Assembly (NCBI GenBank): GCA_904066235.2
Contig: CAJFCV020000003.1
Span: 2,790,001-2,854,000 of the forward strand
DNA: 64,000 nucleotides
Reading direction: 5' to 3'
Source of the DNA: Bursaphelenchus xylophilus
Taxonomy: Eukaryota; Nematoda; Chromadorea; Rhabditida; Aphelenchoididae
Made by a program: the position numbers and the translations under genes
In this document: in pieces, positions 33,573 to 45,500 of the stretch
Position numbering within the stretch: position 1 is the first letter of the stretch
Layout of the letters: every line of letters begins with the position of its first letter
The notes under the pieces: generated by a model
Told to the model about the DNA's origin: nothing
The model's database searches: none
The model's input: only the letters and a program-made list of their open reading frames with translations

Positions 33573-36500
33573 TTAGAAATTTTTCTTCCTCCCAAAGTGC
33601 AATTCGACCATTTCTCCGGATTTGGGGGCCACTGATTTGGCCTGGTTCGCTTGGCCCTCTTGATTCATTTGGACCAACTGGAAGTGCTCGGCTGTCATTC
33701 GGCGACTCTGAAAAAAAAAATTTTATTTCGTAAACTTTGAACGCAAAAGCGACCTAAAATATAACCAATAATAATAATCATCAAAAAAATTTTTATTTTA
33801 TCCTTTCGAAGGGAGGTGCTCAAAAATAAAATTCTCGGATTTTCCCGAAATTTGGTCTTCTGTCTAGTCCACAAATCAGCTCTGAAAAATTCAACTTCAA
33901 ATATTGCAGTCGCAACTGACAGAGGAAGTACCCCAAGTGCGACGCTCAGATTTTGATGAAACTTGGTACAAATTTAGAACAATTTTTTCGAAGATATATG
34001 CGGGAATCCTAGCTCACGCTTTGCAGAAACAACCGAGATTTTTAGATCGAAAATCGGCGAAAATTTAGGACTTTTTGCCGAATTTCGGCACGAAAAATTT
34101 CATGCCTATTTCAACCGTAAAGGATAATGTTTCTACAAAAAATCAAATTTTTCCGCACGGAACTGCCAAAGTTATGGCCAAAAAGCTGTTTTCTCTCTGA
34201 CCGCTCTCCACGTTTAGCGTGCTCTCTTGGCGGCATAAATCGTCCGATATCTCGGCGGCAGGGGTGGTCAGCAGACCCTATTTTTCCGATTTTCGGCCCG
34301 CGGCCCGGCCCGGCCCGGCCCGTGACGGGCCTGGCCCGGCCCGGCCCGTGCAGGCCCGTCTATGGAGGGTTCTGCGAACTGCGCCCAGGCTCGGGATCTA
34401 AACTGAGGCAAAAAAGGCGTTGATCTAGCTAGTAAAGGATCAATGTGATAGTTTTGTGGTTCTATAATGGAACTATAGACTTGTAAACGTGTTAGAACTT
34501 GAGAAACAGCAACTATAACAACATCAATTAATTTTCCCGGCGCGAAAACAATGAATGCCAACGGTTTGGCATTGTATTTTAGACGGGCCGGGCCGGAAAA
34601 AACCCCAGGCCCGCGGCCCGGCCCGGCCCGTGACGGGCCCGGCCCGTTTGTCAATTTCCATTTTTGAGGCCGGCCGGCCCGTTTGGGCCGGGCCGCCGAC
34701 CACCCCTGCTCGGCGGCGCCTGCAAAGCGCGAGCTAAAACTTTCAGGAATTGATATTTAATCTATTCCCGACGTGTGTGCAAAATTTAAAGAAAATATGA
34801 GCGTCGCACTTGGGGTACTTCCCTTGTAAATAAAAAAAAACACTGGTTTTCGGGGTAAAAGGGCCCTGCTTCAAAAGGTCCTATGGGCCTTAGTTTGCAC
34901 TTTAAAATCTTGTTATTTCATAGACGAAAACCAATGTCGCATAAAGATACATATTCCAGAAACGAAGTCACTGCGCCGCCTCCGCCGGAAGCTATACTCC
35001 CCGACTTTTCTTCACGTTTCTTGAAAGACCTTGTGGTTGTTTTGTATGCATTTTTAACACGTGCCGCTTCAGCGTTCCAACCCCAATTCTATTGAAAACA
35101 CAACTTACAATACTATTCGCCCGTCTCCTCTCCATTTCCGATTGCATATCACTCCTCAAACTCAACGCCATCTCTCTCAAATCATCCGCAATGGCGCACA
35201 ACTCAGCGTTTCCGATCTCCTCTTGTTGCTCGATGAATTCGGCAGTCTCCAGCAGCTCCTTGGCCGTTCTTCTGGCCCTCAAATCCGAGTCGTTTAGGCG
35301 GGTTTGGAGCAGACAAATCTGCTCCTTCATCAGCTCCAAATCCGGCTCTACATCGGTCTGGAAGTAAAGTTGTGGTAAGTAAGCGAGTCGTTGAGAAAAT
35401 GTTAAAGATAAACGGCAACAAAAAGCTACAAAAAAAAGATATGCCGGGATATGAATCATCGTAAAATAGAGTTTTATCAGGCCGGCCAAAAAACACGAAA
35501 TTGCACAGTGCGAAGTGAAATTTTGTTTTCGCACTGTGCATGCTGCCGATTTCAGTCCGACGACTTTGCAGAAGGACTAGTATTATTTTTAAAATTACAG
35601 TGGGAGACCTGATCCAGTGGCAAAAAACGTGCCATTTTGCATCCAGGAAGCATCAAAACATGTAGCAAAATACCTCCCTCTCCAAGTGAAAAAACTCAGA
35701 TTTCAAAAGCGCGCCCGCTGTTCTTTTTTTGAGGAAAAAGGGCGCGTTCTTTAAAATGAAGTTTTTTCTCTTGGAGAGGGAAACATTTTGCCACATTTTT
35801 GATACTTCCCGGATGCAAAATGGTACGTTTTTTGCCACTGGATCAGGCCTCCCACTGTATGAGACGATGAAAGTTTTCAAAAACTGTGACTGCCACTTTT
35901 CAGAAAAGATTGAGATTTTTTAACATGAAGGTGAGCAAATTTTTGATGATTTTTTTTATTTTTTCACTATGCGCACGGTTTGAGTACAGGCAAATATCAA
36001 TTCTTAAAAATGTTTGCCTGTATTTTGCAGGGGCAGTCGAGAGACTACGCCAAACGCTGAGAGCGGTAGGAGAGAGATATTTTTTGGCTATATCTTAGCC
36101 ATCTTCGCACAGAAAAAATTAATTTTTTGTGAAGATATTATCCTCTATGGTAGAAATGGACATGAAACTTTTCATGCCAAAATTCGAAAAAAAGTGTCAA
36201 TTTTTTTTAATTTTGGACCTAAAAATCCCGGCAGTTTCTGCAAAGCGCGAGCTGGGAGTCTAGCATGTTTCTTACATAGAAAAAATTATTCTAAATTTGC
36301 CCCATTTTTCATCAAAATGTAAGCGTCGAAATCGGCGTACTCCCTCTGTAAAACGATTCCCTGTCCCCCTTCTAAAACACTAGCACCCCTTCGAAATTCG
36401 ACAAACATTTCTCCCATGTAATCTCATGGTATTTCCCGCAAATTCCACTTGTACTTTACAAACCGCAGTAAACAGGGTTATTAAAAGTGGGAACACGAAA

Positions 36501-39500
36501 TATGGCCGCAGCGCAGAAACAAACAGATTATTCGAGAAGGGGGTGAAACCTTTGACTTTTGGCCATGGTTTGGCCAAGGGTCAGAGGGATGAAGAAGTGT
36601 AATCTAGCAGTTGACGACTTATTTTTTGGTCTCAGCGTTGCGTACAAGCGACAAAAATAGGGAAGAGAGGATCAAAAGGCCAAAGCGCAGCAATATGTTG
36701 TAAGAACTCAAAAAGGATGACTTTATCGGTGTAATTTGCCATGGAAAAATCACCGGGCTTCGAACTTCGAACTCTTATGAAACCTGACATGAATTTAAAA
36801 TAATTTTTTCAAACAAATATACGACAATCCTATCTCGCGTTTTGCAGAAACCACCGAGATTTTTAGGTCGAAAACCGACGAAAATTTTATACTTCTTGTC
36901 GACCTTCGGCACGAAAAGTTGCACGCCTCTTCTACCGTAATGTTTCGGCTAAAAAGAAGTTTTTCCGCAAGAAACTGGCAAAGTTATGGCCAAAAAGTTT
37001 TGTTTTCTCTCTGACCACTCTCCGCGTTTAGCGTACTCTCTCGGCCGCAAAGATCGTTGAATATCTCGGCTGTGCCTTTAAAGCGCAAGCTAAAGCGTTG
37101 AGGAATTGACAGTTTCTCTATGCTCGAAGCGTATGCAAACTTTGAAGAAAATATGAGTGTCGCACTTGGGGGTACTTCCCTCAGTTTGTGCAAAGTTGTA
37201 CCAAAAGCTCGCTAATGAAAACAACATTATTGAAAAACAAAATATGCAAGCTATTTCTGACCTACAATTGCCAACATCAACAGTCAAATTTTGCTGTTCA
37301 AAACACTCAAATTCCAACCCCAAATTAACCTTAGTTTAGGCATCAAAGAAGAAGGTTGCTACCGCGATGGTTTATAAAACATTTATAGATTTGGACAAAA
37401 AAAAGTTACATAAGAGAGCACTAATCAGGCTTATAGAGAATTCTAGATGTGTTCCGCCAAAATTCCCACAAATTTCCGTTGATTCATCCTCCAGATTAGC
37501 GACTCTAATATCCACAAGGAACACGGCAGCTTTTGACGTTCAAAACACTAATTAAAAATCTTGAGGATGGCTTGAATAACGATAATCTCGAGTTAATTAG
37601 AATCCTAAATTTTGAATGCTATCGGAGTCATCGTATTCTAAAAAAACAGAAAACGTATGATATTTCCACCGTTTTTGGCAGGTAAGTTAGGTAAAAAAAG
37701 GGGAAAGACGGACTCGTTAGTCTTTTGAAAGCCACAGGTTGGACAGACCAGCTGCATTAAAGAGAGTCCGTTTAATTTTGATGCTAATCAAATTAGCTTT
37801 TCTTCAACATACGTTTAGGAGCTCGAGGTGAATTTTTCACACAGAGATGCATGACACAAGTGGCAAAGCAAAATTTTTGAATTTTTGCGCTCGGACTTTT
37901 CGAGTCGATAACAGCTCGGGTCAACATAATAAGATCGACCGATACGAGGCGTAGGGCAGGCGGAGACCCCAAAAAAAGGTTGTAGGAGGTGTATAAGAAG
38001 CCTGGAAAAGCCGAAGGATGCTGCGCGGATGCTCGGCGGAGACTTGACGAAGACTACGATCAACTTTTATGTCACATTTTTCGCAGATCGATCCTTACTG
38101 GTGACCTAGTGGATGTTGGAGCCCTAGGTAGTGTATGAAGAAAAACTACAAAAAAGGGTTGTAGGAGATGCCTACGAGGCCTGGGAAAGCCGTTGAATGC
38201 TCGGCGAAGACTCACAGTGCCACTAACTTTAGCTATTTTTAACCACAGTTTTCTTGACCTTGAGCTGTTGTAGCACATAGCAGATCAAAACTTGCTCCAA
38301 GATACGAAGAGCCGTAAGTTTTTTTCTGGATCTAATTGTAGTAATACATCTAAAGTGCTTCAAAATAGATGATAAACTATCCTAGGACCTGAACAGACTT
38401 ATTATTTCTATGAACTATGCCTTCTTCTAACCTTCTTCATGCATGAAATGACGAATAATTGCAACGCAAAGCATCGCTGGCCCAAAAAAGTCGTAGCGTC
38501 AAGATTTTCATTATTCTTCCCCAAAAATAAAATTTTTATCGCAATTTCAACTCATAAACCTTGTTATTCTCCCTACCGCCGCTTTTACAGCGCTTCGGAA
38601 CGCCCTCCTCCCCTTCGTATTTACATTACACGTACCATATTCCAAATTAGCAGCCCACAAAACACGAAAGCCCCCCTTCTCAAAGGCAGTGACATTAAAA
38701 TTAAAACATGTTTACATCTGAAAAAATAATCAGAATCTGCGAGATTTAAACCCGCGAGAGAGAAGAGAGGACGGACTCGGGTGTTAATTAAAGCGAAAGT
38801 TGTTTAATTTGATTAAAGTCGTGCAATGGAAGCCGGGTGCAAAGGAGTCTTTATTCATAACGTTTTTTACACACTGGCTAATGAAATCAAAGCGTAAAAG
38901 CAAAGGTGATGACGATAGGCAAGGATTTTGAATTGGATTTCCTAACAGGGAAGTGTTCAATGTTTGACGCTCATATCTTTATGATATTGAGCGCAAAAAT
39001 TTGGTTGGATACTTAGAAGAACAAGGCGAGATTTTTAACTTGCCTTGTCAGTTAATAAACTTACAAAAAAACTTCGTCTAAATTTGTACCAAATTAGATA
39101 CAATATTATAAAATTCTAAGGATCGTATTTAGAGTACCTTACTAGACCGTTCACCAAGTCGCTGCGGTGATCTTTGGAGCTTGCGCTGTCCAGAAAAGGT
39201 CAGGGCGTAAACGACATCTCAAAAAACTTCTTATCTTCCGATTTCCTATGAGTCTGTCGGGAAAATAATGCGCGCCACGTCGCATCAAAAATCGCGTCGC
39301 TGAAGTGAAAAGCAATTTTATTTTTCCGCGATACAATTCATTTTCTCGGCGACGATGCGATCCTCGAAGCCACAGCGTACTCATTATTTTCCCGACAGGC
39401 TGATACCTACCGTGAACTGACTGGAGTGATTTTTGATCTGAACTGTGCGGAAAAAGTTAGGTTGAAAGCGACAGCACAAAAAATCTACGGTAAGTCAAGC

Positions 39501-42500
39501 CTTATGGTTTGGATCGGGAAAATAATGAGCTCTGTCGCAATCGCGTCTCGCCGAAAAAAGTTAATTGTGTCACAGTAAAATCAAATGGCTTTTCACCTCC
39601 GCGATTGGCGCAGCGACATTGCTCAATATTTTCAGGGCAGACTGATAGTCGTAATTTCGGTTTTTTCAGTGCCGATTTTCTCAACGGTAGCGAGCATTCC
39701 GGTGACAAAATTTATATATTCTGAAAGGAAATTGGTTATTCATACGGATTTTTTTGCCGGTATATCTTCTGGTTAGCCGTACACGTATAAAAACGTGATA
39801 ACCACTTTTTATTTTTTCATTTTTTTGAACACCAATCGGCGGCGAAAAATGCTCGGAATGCTGTGCTATGCAGAAAAAAAGTCCGGGTGCGAGCGACAGC
39901 CCAAAAGGCCATTTGCCCGGTGCAAAAAGCCGTAAATTCCATAGTGCAAATTGAACTTTTTTCTCACAGTCTATATCGCAGAAATCACTTCAGCCACTTT
40001 GCAAACAGCTTAGTATTTGGAAACCATAATCTTTTTCCTTTCCAAAAAAAAACAGATTTTTGGTCAAACCGCAAAAAATGATCACATGCCAGGGCTCTCT
40101 TCATAAAATTAGAATAAAGAAAAGAGTCTTAATTCCATTGCAAGATCCCGAAAAGGAACGAACGAAAAAAAAGAGGATAATGGACCTGTTTTTGAGGGGA
40201 AAATCGACGTCATCCCGGACGTCAACGGATATGAAGAACGGTGCGGAGAAGAAGAGGAATTAATAAGCTTTTTGTAGGGCAATATTCGGCCCTCCTTTTT
40301 TTGCGGTTATTATATTAGAATAGGCGAAAAACTCGAATATTTTTTAGAGGAAAAATGACGAATAACAAAGTTTGGGTGTACAAAACATGATGGCAACCCA
40401 AAATTTGAGCAGAATTGGGTAAAATACGTCACCAAAAACAATCAAAAAGCTTCAGGCATTGATGTATGGCCAATTTAGAGTCTATGGGGTAAACTTGAAA
40501 AGAATCGAAGGGTCAAATTTGTCATCCTTTTTTGCCTAGAACAATATAAAAATTCGATTAAAAAATCTTTCTTTAAAGAAAATACGTCGTATGAACTCAA
40601 AATTTGAGTAGAAATGGATAAAAAATATGACGTATTTCCTTTAAAAAAAGTTTTTTACCCAAATTTTTATATCGTACTAGGCAAAAAAGGATGAAAAATT
40701 TGACCCCTCGATTCTTTTCAAATTTGGCCCACAGACTCTAAAACTCCATATATCAATCTCCCAAAACTTTTAGATTGTTTTCAATGACGTATTTTACCTA
40801 ATTCTGCTCAAATTTTGTGTTGTCATCATGTCTTGTACACTCAAATTTTGTTTTTCGTCATTTTCCCTCAAAAAATATTTGAGTTTTTCGCCTATTCTAA
40901 TATAATAACCGCAAAAAAGAGGGCCAAATATTGCCCTACAAAAAGCTTATTAATTCCATATATCAATGCCCGAAACTTTTAGTTTTTTTCTGCATTCGCA
41001 GTCGAGATATTGCCATTTTTCGAGAGAGCACGCAAAACGAGGAGAGTCGGTCAGAGAAAAATTTTGTTTTTTGCTGTTTCTTGGCGAGTTTCGGCAGGAA
41101 AACGTTGAATTTTTATAAAAATATTGTATTTTTGACTTCAAAATCGAATTGATCAAATTTTTTCAAAATTTTTTTAAACCAAATTTCAAAATTTTTTTTA
41201 AAAATCCCATTTTGGCCTCAACTTTTAACCCTCCTAAGCCAAATTTCAGCTCAGACGGCTCCTTTCTGCCATGGCAAACTCAATTATTTGCTAATTAAAT
41301 TAGCATCAATGCATCTTTCATCAAAAGAAACTTTAAAAAAGTTTAAGAAACCTTCATTTTCGCTAATTTTATCTCAAAAAAGTCGGAATTCGGGCTTCTT
41401 GAACCTTCCAAAAAGCCTTTCAAAATTAGGAGAAGGTCTTTTTCTGGGCGACAAAACACAGTGGGGATGGAATTAAAGGGGGGAGGAAATATTTAATGTT
41501 TTTGAAAAAACAACATAATTACAGTGGAGAGAAAACAAAAATTTGCGGAAAACGGGGGGAAATTCGGGGGTGAAAAAAAGCGGCAAAACTCATAAATACT
41601 ATATTAAAAACGGCTGGCTGTAAACAATGGGAAATTCAAAACAATCGAGAGAATTCTATTAAATTACTGGGCTTAATTTAAAATTCGGCTAAGAAATTGG
41701 AAATTTTGGCAAAGATCGGCGAATTTGGGTGTAAAGTTTAAAATTTATGTAATTTTTGGGTAAAATATGATAATGCCAAAACTTCAAATGCTATAAATTT
41801 CGTTTTTACACCCAAATCCTCATTTTGGAAACGAATATACAAAGAAATCGCTAAAAAATAAAAAAAAATTATATTGTACTAGGTATGAGACAGACAAAAT
41901 TTGATGTAAACAAAGCGGAAATAGTCAGAAAACATCTAAAATTAATTTTTCGCTTAATTTTAGGTAATAAATTTCATGCTAATTTCAAAAAATATCCAAA
42001 AATCGACTTTTATATCTAAAAAATACCTAAAATAAGGTAAAGAATAGGTCTAAAATTTAATTTAAAAATATTCCACTAGTAATATGCCTCCTTAAAATCT
42101 CATTTTTACCACTTTTTCCACCATTTCAACCTTGTCTTACATCAAAATTCCTAATAACTCTCAAAAATCAACAAACCGGCAATAACAACTTGACTTCACA
42201 ACAATCATCTACTATAACAACTATTTGGGGGAGACGGTGGGGTGAGGCACTACACGCATTGGGTGGAAATTCTCACCGTGTCCATTGGGACCGCGATTTT
42301 CAAGGGTACCATTTCCGCTTCCAGCCCATTCTCGGGGCGTTTCAACAGGGGCGTGGAGTTGGCCGAGAGGGCGGGACGGGCTGAAAATTCATTTACATAC
42401 TCTTGGTAGTCTATTTTTAAAATTTCAGAGCAAAAAATGGGTAAAAACTCTATCAAACCAACTTTTTTGACCAAAAAACTAAAATAAGGTCGATTTTTGA

Positions 42501-45500
42501 GATTTTTTCAAAATTTCTTAATTCCAAAATACCGGTATGGCCACAAAATTAAATCTATAGACCCTCACTGCTCTTCTCTTCAAATCTAACACCTAATTTT
42601 CGTATTAAAACACAGTAAATTTACATTTTTTCCTCAAAAACTGAAAAATTCTCGACTTTTTCCTAAAATTTTTTTAAAACTTTTAATTTCTCACTTCCCT
42701 ATATCGAAACTTGACTGTCTCTATCTAAACTACACTCCTCCGAGTCTATCTCGACCATTTCTCACTGTTTTTCTCCATTTTTTCCCTCAAACCATACCTA
42801 ATTTACTCAAGACTTGATTGGCTCTCATCTTCGGTTTGCTGACGCCGTTGAACCCATTCGTGAAGCGATAAACGGAACGGTCTTGGTTCGGATGAGCTTT
42901 GCCAGCAAGCGTCATATGCGAATACAGGGAGAGGTTCTTGGGCTTTGGGTGTTTCTGAAAAAAAAATTTTCGAAAATTTTTTGTTTTAAAATCTTTTTTT
43001 TCTAATTTTTCTAATAAAAATCGGTGAAAATCAAAAACATTTTTTTTAAAACTTATTGCAGGACCATAGTAATTACTTTTAACATTCAATTACCCTAATC
43101 AAAAGACATTTTGAATCAGCTTGGACCTTATTTTAGGTAAAAAATCGTCTAAAATAAGGTCGAAACTTCTGATATACTCAAAATTTTAGCTCTCAAATAA
43201 CAAATAGCCCTCTATTTGCCTAGAAATATCGCAACAACCCCAAAAATTTACCAAAATCACCTTCAAATCATCAAAAATTATCTAATAAAATAATATAAAA
43301 AATTTTCGAATTTTTCAAAAATTTTCTCCCCCCAATCCCCTCCAAAATCTCCCATCTAACTAAAAAATGTCAAAAATAAGTCCTACAGTCCTCAAACCAA
43401 TAAAATAAATCCAAAAATTGCTCCAAACCCCTACCTTGGGTTCCTTCAAATGGAGGACCAGCTGAACGAAGATGTGGATGTCGGCGGTGGGCGGGTAGCG
43501 CATCAAGTATTGCAGAGTGGACGAATAATCTCCACAGAGCACTGAAATTGACAGCAAATTCAATTCGGATATATTACACTTGGCTGGCTGATATGAATAA
43601 TGGATAAATTATTGGTCCGTTATGTGCGTCGCGTCATAAATTCGTGTTGCAAATGTAAAAAGGGGTCTCAACAAACATCATTCTTTTTAAAATACGAGAA
43701 TTTTATCCATAAAATTTTTAAAAATGAATAAAAATCTCTAAAAATCGCAAAAAAATACAAAAAAACCTTACACAAATGTCGGATTTGCACTAATAGTGCC
43801 AGAAATACTTGTTCACAGAGTCCGAGGATTGGTGAGTCAGCGAAAAGAACGTCCCAGAGGTACAGCAAATCGTGCAACGGGAATTCTCGGCCAAAAAGTA
43901 GGCGGAGCCAACGACTGAAAGGCAAAAAATCACTAAAAAATCACTAAAAATCGCAAAATTTTGGTTCAAAATCAATCGAAAAACAAAATCAAACAGCATT
44001 AAAACATATAAAACGCTTTCTAAAATCAATTTCACCCCCACAAAAACCCTGTATTATACTTTTTTTTAGTTTTATTAACTTACATTCCATACAACTGCGG
44101 AGAGATGTCCAATGAGTGGAGATGCCTGTATAAAAGTGAATCGACCTGAGGTAAGAGCTCTTCATGGATTTGTGTGAGCCGCTTCAGCAGCTGGGAGTGC
44201 ATGTGAGGACAGTCCGGGCTAAAAATTCCAAAAGATTTTATGAAAATCGCAAAAATTTTAATTTTTTTGTCGGCGAGCTGCGTCCTACGTTAGCAAAAGT
44301 TTTAAAATACGTATTAATAAAGCTAATATAATATCAGAAATAATACAGAAAAAAATCCAGTTTTTAATGGACAAACTAAAAATTTCGTGTTTGGCGAGCT
44401 GCGCCCGAGAAACCTGAAAAAAACCCGCTTCTACCGTCATAATTGGCTAAATAAAAGATGTATCATCCCTAACAACACGTCATAATTTCCATAAAAAAAT
44501 AATTTCCGTATTTTCTCAAGTTTACATTTTCCGCAGCCTGCGCCCTACCTAAACCACTAAATTCCTTCAAAAAACCCCAAAAATCCCCAGAAAAAGTCCA
44601 ATGAAGTCTTAAAATACGCTCCAGCCGTCTCACTTACCCCTGAAACGGCACCAAATTCTCCTTTCTTCCCGTTTCCATATCACAATCTTCCTCCAAATCA
44701 GTATTGGCATAAAACCCTTCCAGCAAGAACATAACCTGCTGGAATAACGTGTAGGCATCGTGTTCGAGGTAGTCTGGGTCATTTACGCAACTCAGAGTGT
44801 CTAATTCGAAGTCCGTGAAGCCGCTGGAAAAATTTTTTTTAATGTCACTACCAAGTACAATATAATTTTTGGTTAAAAAATCGATCAAATGTCGTCTAAA
44901 AATCTTACCCCAAGGCGTTTTGCTCATTCAAATGTTCAAAGGACCTGTGATCAAAGTAAATGACGAACAAAATTGGGGCCAAAATCTCGTGCATCCCCTA
45001 AAATAATATAAAAAAAAATTAAAAAATTTTGGGAAAAATAAGGATCAAAATCAATAAATATAATAATTTTAGAACTTAGCAGTTCTATTAAAATGAAAAT
45101 TACCTGTCGATACGAGATGTGAGAGTTCTGTTTGGAGTAAACAAATAAAATATCGGACATTATCCTTTTGGTGGTCTGGCTTTGGAAAAATTGAAGCTCT
45201 GGGAAGCTGGAATTCAATTAATTAGGACACACAACCCTTGAGCATTGAAAAAACCCATATTTTTCCGCAATTTTTATATTGAAAATTTCTAACAAATCTA
45301 AAAATATTTAAAAATTTTTGGATAATTAGAAAAAATCGGGGTAAAATACGGAATCTCGCAGTTATCCTTTATAAGAAAATCGAGAGAAATTACTAAGAAA
45401 GATGTATTTCTATCATATTCTTTCTTTTTGAATCTTTTTTAAACGCAAAAATTTTATAAATAAAAAAAATCTAAAAAAATGTTGAAAATGCCCCAAAAAA

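Larger units (their letters stand above)
33708..35108 (-). other. Last intron of the TBC1D5-like gene
   Basis: 1.4 kb, mostly filled by the PIF/Harbinger-like MITE with the hAT-like insertion (33920-34826). Bases 34885-35108 include the donor (ATT|GTAAGTTG on the minus strand). Confidence 0.6.
39140..40020. repeat. Cluster of MITE fragments
   Basis: Two copies of the GTCGGGAAAATAATGAGC MITE (39250-39404; 39511-39646) separated by and inserted among pieces of the AGTCGCTGGACTGA family (39150-39200, 39410-39500, 39840-40020, the last with GACAGCCCAAAAGGCC and GCCCGGTGCAAAAAG). The two MITE copies lie in opposite orientation. Confidence 0.65.
35358..42276 (-). other. 6.9-kb intron of the TBC1D5-like gene
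   Basis: Between exon 12 (ends 42277) and exon 13 (starts 35357). Filled with MITEs and fragments: 35480-35580, 35598-35857, 36016-36352, 36760-37180, 37970-38410, 38945-39150, a cluster at 39140-40020 and the long palindrome 40256-40957. No exon of the gene was recognised inside, but short coding exons could be missed. Confidence 0.55.

Noticed and set aside
34127..34737. Gly/Pro/Ala/Arg-rich open frames
   Set aside because: Translations of the GGCCCGGCCC arrays in the hAT-like element at 34259-34708.
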